A stretch of DNA of 15,402 nt. Origin: Thermodesulfobacteriota bacterium (GTDB lineage: Bacteria > Desulfobacterota > BSN033 > UBA1163). This document shows positions 7,529 through 15,281 of the stretch, piece by piece. The number at the start of each line of letters is the position of its first letter. Position 1 is the stretch's first letter. The translations under genes and the position numbers were made by a program. The stretch lies in assembly GCA_030024065.1 (NCBI GenBank), contig JASEIE010000043.1, forward strand, positions 1 to 15,402. Direction: 5' to 3'. The notes under the pieces are model-generated. The model was given only the letters and a program-made list of their open reading frames with translations. It had not been told where the DNA came from and searched no databases.

Positions 7529-8410
7529 ATGCTAAGATTTGAGAAACGGGTTCAGAAACTATTGGAGGGTTCCATCGACGCTCACATCCATTCTGGCCCT
7601 GACATTTTTCCACGGATCATGAATGATGTGGATTTGGCAAGGATGGCAAAACAGGAAGGGATGCGTGCCATATTAATCAAAAGCCATGTTGTCATCACGG
7701 CAGACCGGGCTGAGATTGCAAGTGAGCAGGCCGATTTTCCAGTCTTCGGAGCCATTGCCCTGAATCTTCCTGTGGGGGGTTTGAATCTCGAGGCCGTGGA
7801 GGTGGCCCTGAAGATGGGGGCCAAGGAGGTCTGGATGCCCACCATCCATGCCAGCCACTACGTGGCCCAGAAGGATCATGTTCCCACCCTTGCCAAGGCA
7901 GTAAAAGAGGGTATGAAAGGCCTCCATCTCTTAAACGAGGATGGAAGTCTCAAAGAAGAACTATATCCCATTTTTAAAAAAATTGCGGAATACGATGTGG
8001 CCCTCGGAACAGGCCATATCGCCCTCCAGGAGGCGAAGAAGGTAATCGAGGAGGCAGCGAAAACCGGGGTGAAGAAGATCATCGTCACCCATCCCCTGGC
8101 CACCTTTGTGAACTACACCTATGAGGATATGAAATGGTGCCTGGAAAACGGAGCCATGTATCTCGAGCATGTCTTTAATGATGTGACCCGACAGGTGGCC
8201 TATCCGATCACCCAGAAGACGATTGCCGATGCCATCCGGGCCATTGGAGCAAAAAACATTGTCATGTCAACCGATTCTGGGCAGTGGCTCAATCCGATCC
8301 CGGCCCAGTCAATGGGGATTTATATTAAGGATATGCTGGATCTGGGGATTTCGGAGGAAGATGTCAGGATGATGGTTTCAACAAATCCGGCCCGAATGCT
8401 GGGTCTTTAA
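7529..8410 (+). CDS. DUF6282-like metal-dependent hydrolase (amidohydrolase/TIM-barrel type)
   Basis: A 293-residue soluble protein. It begins with a metal-binding H-x-H in IDAHIHSGPD (His19, His21), as in amidohydrolase and PHP-type barrels. Further candidate ligands are Lys51 and His53 (IKSH), His110 (TIHASH), His163 (GTGHI), His188 (IVTHPL), Glu213-His214 (YLEHVF) and Asp249 (STDSGQW). They occur at the ends of successive beta-strands, as expected for a metal-dependent barrel. The C-terminal NPARMLGL is also typical of amidohydrolase relatives. I recognise the overall pattern as the DUF6282 type, whose reaction is not established to my knowledge. ATG 7529 is preceded by AAGGAGG at ideal spacing. 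It is followed after 23 bp by a dehydrogenase gene, so it probably opens a three-gene unit. Hydrolysis of a lactone, amide or cyclic imide intermediate is plausible but unproven. Confidence 0.8.
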   Translation: MLRFEKRVQKLLEGSIDAHIHSGPDIFPRIMNDVDLARMAKQEGMRAILIKSHVVITADRAEIASEQADFPVFGAIALNLPVGGLNLEAVEVALKMGAKEVWMPTIHASHYVAQKDHVPTLAKAVKEGMKGLHLLNEDGSLKEELYPIFKKIAEYDVALGTGHIALQEAKKVIEEAAKTGVKKIIVTHPLATFVNYTYEDMKWCLENGAMYLEHVFNDVTRQVAYPITQKTIADAIRAIGAKNIVMSTDSGQWLNPIPAQSMGIYIKDMLDLGISEEDVRMMVSTNPARMLGL

Positions 8411-8433
8411 AAAAGGAGTCTGGAGGTGAATAA

Positions 8434-9333
8434 ATGAAACCAAGGATTGGCTTTGTCGGACTTGGAGAGATGGGTAAATGGATGGCTCTCAATGTGGCCA
8501 AGGCAGGATTTCCTCTGACCGTATTTGATATTAGACCGGATCCCGTTAAGGAGCTGGTTGAAAGCGGCGCCACAGCGGGTGGAAATCCAGCTGAGGTTGC
8601 AAAAAAATCAGAAATCATCATGATGAGCCTGCCGGACACCAAAGTGGTAGATGCGGTCATTTCTGGAGAAAAAGGACTGATGACCGGAATGTCTCCGGGA
8701 ACCATCCTGGTGGATCTCAGCACCATTCACTACCTCGCCACCCTGAGGATAGAAGAGGAGTTGCGAGGGAAGGGGATCATCTTTATTGACGCTCCTGTCT
8801 CCGGAATGGAAGCGCGGGCCAAGGAGGGAACGTTGACCGTAATGATCGGCGGAGATCCTGCAGCGGTGGAGAAGATCCGTCCTATCCTGGACGCCATTGG
8901 AAACAACATCATTTACATGGGAAAAAGTGGAAATGGCCAGCTCACCAAGCTGGTTAACCAGCTTCTTTTCAATATCAGTGCAGCGGCCATGGCAGAAATC
9001 CTTCCAATGGCGGTCAAGCTGGGATTGGATCCGGAAGGCGTCTGCCGTGTGGTAACGACCGGGACCGGTCGAACCTTTGCCCTCGAATTTTTTACTCCGT
9101 ACATTCTGGAAAACAATTTTAAGCCGGGGTACCCCCTGATGAGCGCCTATAAAGACATGGAGAGCGCAGTTGAGATAAGCAGCCAAAAGAGCATTCCACT
9201 CCCCGTGTTTGCGGCAGCGATGCAGACGTACCAGCTCGCGCTCTCTCAAGGATTGGGGAATGAAAACAAGGGCGCCATGATTAAAGTATGGGAAAAGGTC
9301 CTTGGGACTGAGGTCAGAAAAAGGAGGCCATGA
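8434..9333 (+). CDS. Beta-hydroxyacid dehydrogenase (3-hydroxyisobutyrate dehydrogenase family)
   Basis: A 299-residue NAD(P)-dependent dehydrogenase. The N-terminal Rossmann motif is GLGEMG (residues 9-14). Asp32 at the end of the second strand (VFDIRPD) favours NAD+ over NADP+. The substrate-binding signature is DAPVSG at 119-124, with Met where a third Gly is common. The catalytic Lys172 is in [11 protein letters not shown], and the KD pair is at 240-241. The family oxidises 3-hydroxy acids such as 3-hydroxyisobutyrate, tartronate semialdehyde or gamma-hydroxybutyrate to aldehydes or keto acids. The ribosome site GGAGGTGA (8422-8429) is excellent. Its stop codon is one base from the ATG of the dehydratase gene, so the two are probably translationally coupled and act in one pathway. 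The exact substrate is not evident. Confidence 0.92.
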   Translation: MKPRIGFVGLGEMGKWMALNVAKAGFPLTVFDIRPDPVKELVESGATAGGNPAEVAKKSEIIMMSLPDTKVVDAVISGEKGLMTGMSPGTILVDLSTIHYLATLRIEEELRGKGIIFIDAPVSGMEARAKEGTLTVMIGGDPAAVEKIRPILDAIGNNIIYMGKSGNGQLTKLVNQLLFNISAAAMAEILPMAVKLGLDPEGVCRVVTTGTGRTFALEFFTPYILENNFKPGYPLMSAYKDMESAVEISSQKSIPLPVFAAAMQTYQLALSQGLGNENKGAMIKVWEKVLGTEVRKRRP

Positions 9334-9334
9334 A

Positions 9335-10987
9335 ATGGAAAAGCTTCGAGGAAGGCCGGAAGAGATCACAGAGGCCTATTACAGAGGATTAATGCATGCT
9401 TCAGGATATCGGGCCAAAGACTTAGATAAACCTTTAATTGCGGTTGTCAATTCCTGGACGGATGTGAATCCGGGACATATCCCGTTTAAGTTTCTTGCGG
9501 AACAGGTCAAGGAAGGAATCTGGGCTGCGGGTGGAACGCCCGGAGAGTTCAATGTCCCTGCTCCATGTGACGGGATGGCTCAAGGGCCTGGAATGTTCTA
9601 CATTCTTCCCCAACGCGACCTGATTGCAGGCAGTATTGAGGCCATGGTGAAGGCCCATGGTTTTCGGGGGATGGTGATGCTCGGCTCGTGTGATAAAATC
9701 ATCCCGGGCATGATCATGGCTGCCATCCGGTGCGACCTTCCAACCCTTTTTCTCACGGCAGGGGCGATGCTGCCGTATCGTCTTGGGGAGAAGACAGTAG
9801 TGACATCGGACTTAAAAGAAGCCATCGGGAAGCGCCACTCCGGAGAAATCGATAATGCCACTTTTATGTCGTGGCAAGAGAATTTCTGCTTTTCCGCAGG
9901 GACGTGCTCGATGATGGGAACGGCAAACACAATGGGGTGTTTTTTGGAGGCCATTGGCGTTGCCCCCTTTGGTAGCACAACCATGCTCTCTTTCGAATCT
10001 GCAAAAGTCCGGCAGGCCCGGGATGTCGGAGAGGGCATCGTCGATTTAGTTCGTAAGGGAATAAGGTTCTCACGGTTTTTCACTCCCCCAAGCCTTGGCA
10101 ATGGGATACGGCTGATTTCAGCCACAGGAGGGTCTACCAATGCAGTCCTTCATATCCTCGCCTTTGCAAAAATTGCGGGAATTCCACTCAATCTGGAAGA
10201 GTTTGGAAAGATTGCAGAGAGTGTTCCATTGATTGCCAAGTTTAAACCCGCATCGCTTTATAACATCTCTGACTTTCATCAGGTTGGAGGAGTGGCAGCG
10301 GCAATGGGAACCATACGAAAATACCTGGACACCTCTGCACCAATGGCTTTCGGAGAGGTCCTGGAAGTGGTTCTGAAGGGTGTTCATGGTCCGGATGGTG
10401 CAATCCTCCGTTCGCCTGAAAACCCATTAGAGGAGAAGGGGTCTTTTGCCATTCTGAAGGGAAGTTTGGCTCCGAAGGGGGCGGTCGTCAAGAAGAGTGG
10501 AATCGAACCTGCTATGCTAAAGCATGCCGGACCGGCAATCGTTTTCGATTCCGAGGAAGAGGTTCGAAACTTTCTTCTCGAACGACGGATCGAGCCGGGG
10601 TCTGTTTTAGTGGTCCGGTATGAAGGGCCGAAGGGAGGACCGGGAATGCGCGAATTGTCGATCCCGGCAGGGATGCTGGTTGGAATGGGATTACATCAAT
10701 CCGTAGCCATGGTGACAGACGGTCGGTTTTCTGGAGCCACACGGGGTCCTTGTGTTGGGCACGTCTGCCCGGAGGCATGGGAAGATGGACCGATTTCTGT
10801 GGTCGAAGATGGAGACTGGATTGAAATTGATGTTCCTCATTGCCGCCTCGACTTAAAGGTACCCCAACAAGAGATTGAGAAACGTTTAGCTCAGAAGCGG
10901 AAAAAACCGGATCACCCGGCTGATGGCGTCCTCAGGGCTTATAGAGAAAGAGTGGAAGGAGCGGACGAAGGGGCTGTATGGCTTTAG
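9335..10987 (+). CDS. ilvD: IlvD/Edd-family dehydratase (dihydroxy-acid or sugar-acid dehydratase)
   Basis: A 550-residue Fe-S dehydratase removing water from a 2,3-dihydroxy acid to give a 2-keto acid. Motifs in order: NPGH (45-48), APCDG (Cys78), [10 protein letters not shown] (Cys119; Lys121 is the usual modified active-site Lys), [12 protein letters not shown] (Cys191), ATGGSTNA, and the C-terminal [17 protein letters not shown]. The third motif has the MGTA form seen in sugar-acid dehydratases rather than the common IlvD CGGMYTANTM, and NPGH replaces the TPCN of [2Fe-2S] enzymes. A catabolic sugar-acid dehydratase therefore seems at least as likely as a valine/isoleucine enzyme, and the symbol marks only the family. 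The frame opens at TTG 9302, but GGAGG at 9323-9327 fits ATG 9335, which begins [10 protein letters not shown]. It is the last gene of the + strand cluster. Confidence 0.92.
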   Translation: MEKLRGRPEEITEAYYRGLMHASGYRAKDLDKPLIAVVNSWTDVNPGHIPFKFLAEQVKEGIWAAGGTPGEFNVPAPCDGMAQGPGMFYILPQRDLIAGSIEAMVKAHGFRGMVMLGSCDKIIPGMIMAAIRCDLPTLFLTAGAMLPYRLGEKTVVTSDLKEAIGKRHSGEIDNATFMSWQENFCFSAGTCSMMGTANTMGCFLEAIGVAPFGSTTMLSFESAKVRQARDVGEGIVDLVRKGIRFSRFFTPPSLGNGIRLISATGGSTNAVLHILAFAKIAGIPLNLEEFGKIAESVPLIAKFKPASLYNISDFHQVGGVAAAMGTIRKYLDTSAPMAFGEVLEVVLKGVHGPDGAILRSPENPLEEKGSFAILKGSLAPKGAVVKKSGIEPAMLKHAGPAIVFDSEEEVRNFLLERRIEPGSVLVVRYEGPKGGPGMRELSIPAGMLVGMGLHQSVAMVTDGRFSGATRGPCVGHVCPEAWEDGPISVVEDGDWIEIDVPHCRLDLKVPQQEIEKRLAQKRKKPDHPADGVLRAYRERVEGADEGAVWL

Positions 10988-11124
10988 CCACTGATTGAAA
11001 AAGGCCCATACCGTTAGACAGTGGGTACCATAAAAGGCATGGATTGAGATAAGAGGGAAGGGAATATTGGATTAGATGATCCAGGACGGAATTGGCCATC
11101 ACCGGATCCCACTGATCAGTCATT

Positions 11125-12123
11125 CTATAATCGAACGAGGTTTGCGGCATAGGTCAGGCCTGCCCCAAAGCCAACGAAAATAACAAGGTCTCCTTTCCTG
11201 AGCTTTCCCGTACGGAGGGATACATCCAGTGCGAGCGGGATGGAGGCGCAGGAGTTATTCCCATACTGTTCAATGGTCACAATCATTTTATTTTTTGCCT
11301 CACCGGCAGGGAGCTCCAGCCGCGATTCGAGTTCCTCGGCAGCGCCCATGATGATCCGTGCATTCGCCTGGTGGGGGATGATTTTGGTCACCTGTTCAAA
11401 CAGAGTGCGGAGTTCCTTTTTGTCAGCCGTGCCAGAAGGGTCAAGGACACGAAAACAGCTTTCGACCATCGCCCTTTTTGCAAAGGTGTAAACCTTTCTT
11501 CCCTCCATCCAGATATATCCATTCCCAATGCCGCCCTTTTTGGAAAGAATAAGGAGATGACGGGATTTGGCATTTCCTCCGAGATGAGAACGAATGATTC
11601 CTTCGTCCGTCGACTGCTTCAAGATGACGGCGCCGGCGCCATCCCCAAAGAGAACACAGGTATTGCGGTCCTGATAATCTGTGATGGCTGAAAGTTTGTC
11701 CGTTCCGATCACTGCGACTGTCCTGTATTGTCCAGCCTTAATAAACATCTCAGCAACCGAAAAGGCGAAATTGAACCCGGTGCATCCTGCCTGCACATCA
11801 AGGAAGGGCAGGTCTTTGCGAAGGCCCAGTAAGTTTGCAATATGGCCTGAGGCAGAAGGCCATACCGGTTCTGTCGTGTTTGTACCCACCACCAGCGATT
11901 CAATTTCCTCGCGTCTGATTCCTGAATTTTCAATCGCCCGTTCGAGCGCTTTCACGCCCATGGTTACATTGGTCTCCTCCTCACCTGCAATCCTCCGTTC
12001 CCGGATACCTGTTCTTTCTATGATCCACCTGTCACTGGTATCCACCATTTCCCCCAGATGATGGTTCGTAAGAATCCGTTCAGGGACGTAGGAACCTGTG
12101 CCAATAATGCTGGCATGATACAT
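11125..12123 (-). CDS. fabH: Beta-ketoacyl-ACP synthase III (FabH-type)
   Basis: A 332-residue thiolase-fold condensing enzyme. The Cys-His-Asn triad is complete: Cys114 in QAGCTGFNFA, His251 in IIPHQANARI and Asn289 in QYGNNSCAS. The N-terminus (IIGTGSYVPER, then DRWIIERTGIRERRIA) and the ending GFGAGLTYAA are typical of FabH, which starts fatty-acid synthesis by condensing an acyl-CoA with malonyl-ACP. The usual GNTSAAS is GNNSCAS here. No acpP, fabD or plsX is adjacent, and the gene stands alone, convergent with the dehydratase 137 bp away. It may be the housekeeping FabH or a specialised copy using another acyl primer; an isolated position favours the latter only weakly. The start ATG is preceded on the - strand by AAGGGG. 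Confidence 0.93.
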   Translation of the reverse strand: MYHASIIGTGSYVPERILTNHHLGEMVDTSDRWIIERTGIRERRIAGEEETNVTMGVKALERAIENSGIRREEIESLVVGTNTTEPVWPSASGHIANLLGLRKDLPFLDVQAGCTGFNFAFSVAEMFIKAGQYRTVAVIGTDKLSAITDYQDRNTCVLFGDGAGAVILKQSTDEGIIRSHLGGNAKSRHLLILSKKGGIGNGYIWMEGRKVYTFAKRAMVESCFRVLDPSGTADKKELRTLFEQVTKIIPHQANARIIMGAAEELESRLELPAGEAKNKMIVTIEQYGNNSCASIPLALDVSLRTGKLRKGDLVIFVGFGAGLTYAANLVRL

Positions 12124-12510
12124 AAAAAGCCCCTTACCATTAATTAATAAGAAAGGGGAACATTCCCTCTCTCCTGATCCCCCCGAAATGGTCTGTGACT
12201 TTCGATCCGCTCAGTTCTGATGGAGCGAAAAACCCCAAGAATTCCTCATACGGGGTTCTTAGGTAAAGATTATTAACACAATTTAATCTCCCTGTAAATT
12301 GTCCTGAATGATTCGTGGCTTTGGTTAAAGGGGGAAGACCAGTGTGTCAAACCTAAAATAGGCATTTGGTGATTCATTTTATACGATGTGAGGGGGAAAA
12401 GGGGTGATAGGAAGATAAAGGTTATGGGATCAGAATTATATAAATTGACATTAAATCTTCTGGATTGTGAGTTTCCGCCAGCTGATCCCATTTAAATCAT
12501 TACCTTGTAT
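12124..12510. other. Non-coding gap between fabH and the aldo/keto reductase
   Basis: About 390 bases without a credible gene; one 72-codon - frame (12273-12491) is open but has no ribosome site and an unlikely composition. The promoter of fabH must lie here or further upstream. Visible structures are a terminator-like hairpin at 12228-12260, the palindrome ATTAATTAAT at 12139-12148 just in front of the fabH ribosome site, and ten-base inverted arms (ATGGGATCAG 12424-12433 and CTGATCCCAT 12482-12491) about the size expected by chance. Confidence 0.5.
12228..12260 (-). terminator. Possible intrinsic terminator of the MFS/reductase operon
   Basis: Read on the - strand, AGAACCCC (complement of 12252-12259) can pair with GGGGTTTT (complement of 12229-12236), eight pairs including one G-T, around a 15-base loop, and the second arm runs into a run of T. 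This is the order expected for a Rho-independent terminator. It lies some 250 bases beyond the reductase stop and about 105 bases before the fabH start, so it would separate the two units. The stem is short, so confidence is low. Confidence 0.35.
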
Positions 12511-13518
12511 TCATCGGGGATTGATCCTCCCAAAATCAGTCTCCCACAGTTGCTTCATCCGAGCCATGTCTTCTTCGGGCAACCCGCCGGTTCCGGAGCA
12601 GGCGGTCGCCTCCTCAATGTGAGCAATGTTGGAAAAACCCACGAGAACCGTTGACACTTCCGGCTTCATCAGAGCAAAACGGATGGCAGACTGAGCAAGG
12701 CTATTGTCATTCCGGCTAAGCAAAAATCGCAACTGGACGGCCCGGTCTACGTCAAGAGCATAATCAGAACCAGGCGAGAGTGGCTCGGGTTTGTTTCCGC
12801 CACCCGCCTCTGGATGACCTGTCAGGGCACCAACAGCCAGCACACGAATAACAGCAACCCCCATACCCTTACTGGCAGCTCGATCGATGAGCCTGCCATA
12901 ATCCAGGGCGCTAAAGCCCTGCGGGACAGGCTGTCCCGCGCTTGGATTTAAAAGATTGTAATAGGCCTGAACCGAATGAAACTCGCCGCTCTCAATCACT
13001 TCATGAAAAGCTTTGGGGTCACCCAAGCCACAGAAGCCAAAAAAATTTACTTTGCCCTTGTCCCTGACTTCCTTAAATCCATCGAGGACACCTCCATGTC
13101 CAAGAATGTCCCTGGGAGTCAAACTGATATGCCTGCCCGGATTTCTCTCCACAGTCACCTTATTATGCAGCTGGATCAAATCAACCGATTTTCTTTGCAA
13201 GCGCTTGAGGCCAGCCTCAACCGCCTGAATCGTGGCAGTTTTTAGGTCGGCCAGATCCGCCGGTACAATGCGGATCTTGGTGGAGACAACGACTGAAGGG
13301 CGTAGCTCGTTTAAAACCTTTCCCAGATTCTCCTCTGATTTTCCCAGACCGTAGGAGAAAGCCGTATCAAAGTAATTGATCCCAAGCTCCAAGGCACGGC
13401 GAACAGCTTGCACCTGTTCCTCGAAGGTCCCCTGAATCATCAGGACGGCATTATTGCCACAACCGAAACCAATTTCAGAGATTTTCAGGCCTGTTCTACC
13501 AAAGTTTCGATACTCCAT
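12511..13518 (-). CDS. Aldo/keto reductase
   Basis: A 335-residue NADPH-dependent oxidoreductase of the (beta/alpha)8 AKR superfamily. The catalytic tetrad is visible: Asp51 and Tyr56 in YFDTAFSYG, Lys81 in VSTKIRI and His118 in LIQLHNK. N-terminal FGRTGLKISEIGFG and the cofactor-end block ALMKPEVSTVLVGFSNIAHIEEA are typical. It resembles the sugar- and lactaldehyde-type dehydrogenase branch rather than the short aldose reductases. Residues 120-140 form an insertion rich in His and Arg. The gene starts 18 bp after the MFS stop, with AAGGAGAG in the gap, so the two are co-transcribed. Reduction or oxidation of whatever the transporter moves is a fair guess; the substrate is unknown. Confidence 0.92.
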   Translation of the reverse strand: MEYRNFGRTGLKISEIGFGCGNNAVLMIQGTFEEQVQAVRRALELGINYFDTAFSYGLGKSEENLGKVLNELRPSVVVSTKIRIVPADLADLKTATIQAVEAGLKRLQRKSVDLIQLHNKVTVERNPGRHISLTPRDILGHGGVLDGFKEVRDKGKVNFFGFCGLGDPKAFHEVIESGEFHSVQAYYNLLNPSAGQPVPQGFSALDYGRLIDRAASKGMGVAVIRVLAVGALTGHPEAGGGNKPEPLSPGSDYALDVDRAVQLRFLLSRNDNSLAQSAIRFALMKPEVSTVLVGFSNIAHIEEATACSGTGGLPEEDMARMKQLWETDFGRINPR

Positions 13519-13536
13519 CGTTCCATCTCTCCTTGC

Positions 13537-14841
13537 TTAATTGATAGGAGCCCGAGAGGGGGCTCCGGGCGGTTGTATATGTTTGGGGATCATTCCTGAA
13601 ACGAAATATACAACTACAAAAAGATAAAAGGGGAACGTGTAACTACCAAACAGATCAAAGCAAAGCCCAGCAAAAACTGGGCCTATGGCATTTCCAATGG
13701 TATGGAACGGATGCGACATGCTTATTATGCTGCCAAGAGATCGGCGGCCGAAAAATTGAGCCCATGCGATGGTAATCATCGGATTCCTGCCGCCGAGACA
13801 AGCCCCGTGCAATGCCGCTAAAAAAAAGATGATCCCCATTCCCAGAACGTCATGAAACTTAAATATGACCGCCAGATAAAGCAAAAGAAATACCAGGCCG
13901 TTTCCAAAAACATTTGCCGTGAGAAGAGTCTGAATACGAAACCTCTCGGTAAGCATGCCCCATAGGGCCGATCCTGCCATACCAGAGACGGAGATGGTGG
14001 TGAGAATCAAGATGGCGGTCATCTCACTAAACCCTTGATCCGTCAAGAATGGATAAATATGAAAATTGATGCCTGCTTGCAGAAAAGGGATCAAGCTGTT
14101 GAGAAAAGTTAACATCCAGAAAGCCTTGGTACGGATGGCCTGCGTCCGGGACCAGACGGGCTCTAAATCGTCAAAGGAGGTGTTACCCAGGTCTTCTTTT
14201 TTTGAAGGGCCGCCAGAACTTGTTTGTTCAGAATCGGATGATGCGCCGTCCGGCAAAAGCCCCATATCTTCGGGTCTTCTTCGAAGAAAGAGCAACGAGG
14301 GAATACCGGACATACAAAACACCACCACACCCAGGATGCCCCAGGCCATTCTCCATCCCATCCATAAAATTAAAAACTGAACCATCAAGGGCAGAAGGGT
14401 GCTACCGAACCGATCGCCTATCCTCGTGATTCCCATGGCTCTGCCCCTCAGACGAATAAACCAGTTGGATATGGAAACCGATGTGGCCAGGCTAAGCACC
14501 CCGACCGCGATCATTCGGCCGGTCCCGAAAAACAGGTAAAGCTGCCAGATGTGAGTGATAAACGCCATGGCACCCAAGCCCAGGCTTAAAAGGAGGATCC
14601 CCCAGAAAGCGACCATTCTCGGCCCATGCCGATCCAGAATGGGGCCGAACACCAGGGACAACAAGCCACCCCCGAGAGAACCGAAAGCCATCGCTCCGGC
14701 TACAGAAGCCCGGCTCCAACCGAAATCATGCACCATCGGCTTCATGAATATGGATAAAATATTCTGAAAGACCCCTGCCTCTGTAATGCCAATCAAAAAG
14801 GAGACGCCAACAATGATCCAACCATAAAAGGGTCTGCGCAA
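13537..14841 (-). CDS. Major facilitator superfamily transporter (monocarboxylate/oxalate-formate antiporter-like)
   Basis: A 434-residue inner-membrane carrier with about 12 hydrophobic helices in two halves. It begins RRPFYGWIIVGVSFL, the usual start of bacterial monocarboxylate-type MFS proteins. Motif A, GPILDRHGPR, is at about residues 66-75 between helices 2 and 3. The central loop (about 205-245) opens with RRRPEDMGLLPDG, a conserved feature of this branch, and is then rich in Ser, Asp and Glu. The start appears to be TTG (14841-14839), preceded on the - strand by AAAGGA at 9-base spacing; no ATG fits as well. It is first in a two-gene unit with the aldo/keto reductase. An organic-acid substrate is likely from the family. 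Confidence 0.9.
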   Translation of the reverse strand: MRRPFYGWIIVGVSFLIGITEAGVFQNILSIFMKPMVHDFGWSRASVAGAMAFGSLGGGLLSLVFGPILDRHGPRMVAFWGILLLSLGLGAMAFITHIWQLYLFFGTGRMIAVGVLSLATSVSISNWFIRLRGRAMGITRIGDRFGSTLLPLMVQFLILWMGWRMAWGILGVVVFCMSGIPSLLFLRRRPEDMGLLPDGASSDSEQTSSGGPSKKEDLGNTSFDDLEPVWSRTQAIRTKAFWMLTFLNSLIPFLQAGINFHIYPFLTDQGFSEMTAILILTTISVSGMAGSALWGMLTERFRIQTLLTANVFGNGLVFLLLYLAVIFKFHDVLGMGIIFFLAALHGACLGGRNPMITIAWAQFFGRRSLGSIISMSHPFHTIGNAIGPVFAGLCFDLFGSYTFPFYLFVVVYFVSGMIPKHIQPPGAPSRAPIN

Positions 14842-14899
14842 ATTGTACCGTCCTTTTTTGTCTTACCCGCTGAGTCCTTTCCCATGACGGGCCCAGGGA

Positions 14900-14938
14900 T
14901 TAATCGATATCCACTTTTGGGGAGACGATATGGATTAA
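14900..14938. promoter_or_regulatory. Inverted repeat upstream of the MFS operon (candidate operator)
   Basis: TTAATCGATATC (14900-14911) and GATATGGATTAA (14927-14938) are inverted copies matching at 11 of 12 positions, separated by 15 bases. It lies 60-97 bases upstream of the MFS start, where a repressor or activator site would be expected. No regulator gene is in the window, and I see no convincing promoter hexamers around it. Confidence 0.4.
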
Positions 14939-15020
14939 ACCATTGATAAGAACTCGCTCGGGATTGAATGGGATATACTAAATACGGAGTGCTATGTCAA
15001 GGAAAAGCGGCCCTGTGTCA

Positions 15021-15074
15021 TTTAAAGTTGAAAAGTGCACTGTTTTTAATGAATTTAAACTTGAAAAGTGCACT
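15021..15074 (+). repeat. Two 21-bp direct repeats at 33-bp spacing
   Basis: Bases 15021-15041 and 15054-15074 agree at 20 of 21 positions; both end in TTGAAAAGTGCACT and begin TTTAAA. They lie at the presumed left end of the mobile element, where repeated transposase-binding sites are found in some IS families. The single difference is G against C at the seventh base. Confidence 0.8.
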
Positions 15075-15118
15075 CCTGATTTTTGGGTTTTTATGGACAA
15101 TTTAAAAAAATCGCCGTC

Positions 15119-15230
15119 GGCTTTGTGGGAATGTGGAAAAGCTGAAGGCTTTTCCAAGGCATTGTGGGAAGTGTGGGAAAGTCGAAAGACTTTTCCATGC
15201 TTTCCACAATGACGGCATTTCCACAAAGCT
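15119..15230 (+). promoter_or_regulatory. Predicted three-way-junction RNA in the transposase leader
   Basis: Three nested stems account for almost every base. P1 pairs 15119-15133 with 15216-15230. P2 pairs 15134-15142 with 15148-15156 (loop TGAAG). P3 pairs 15160-15183 with 15188-15211 (loop GAAA, a GNRA tetraloop). Linkers are only three and four bases. P3 has four G-U pairs and P1 two, and no other mismatches are needed; as DNA, or as RNA from the - strand, these would be unpaired. The left arms of P1-P2 and P3 are themselves related (TGTGGGAA followed by TGTGG or GTGTGGG), so partner exchange is possible. It sits about 45 bases before the transposase start. Function is unknown. Confidence 0.6.
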
Positions 15231-15238
15231 TGTCTTGA

Positions 15239-15281
15239 GGGATATAGTCTAAAACAAAAAAGGAGGTTTTAGCTATGTCCC
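15239..15281 (+). promoter_or_regulatory. Hairpin holding the transposase Shine-Dalgarno and start codon
   Basis: Bases 15239-15247 and 15249-15255 pair with 15273-15281 and 15266-15272, 16 pairs with one bulged T (15248) and one G-U pair. The ten-base loop contains AGGAG, the core of the ribosome site. The 3' arm contains the ATG (15275-15277). In a transcript that includes the left arm the start codon would be buried. A transcript beginning inside the left arm would be free to be translated. Confidence 0.65.

Noticed and set aside
12424..12491. Ten-base inverted arms 48 bases apart, resembling a tiny insertion
   Set aside because: Arms of ten bases at such spacing are expected about once by chance in this window; no target duplication is seen.
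14978..15226. Overlapping open frames on both strands through the structured leader (82 codons on -, 72 on +)
   Set aside because: They follow from the repeats and stems, lack ribosome sites, and the - frame's C-x-x-C stretch comes from the repeated hairpin arms rather than a real zinc site.
15021..15230. CRISPR array
   Set aside because: There are only two direct repeats with a 12-base gap, and no spacer series or cas gene.
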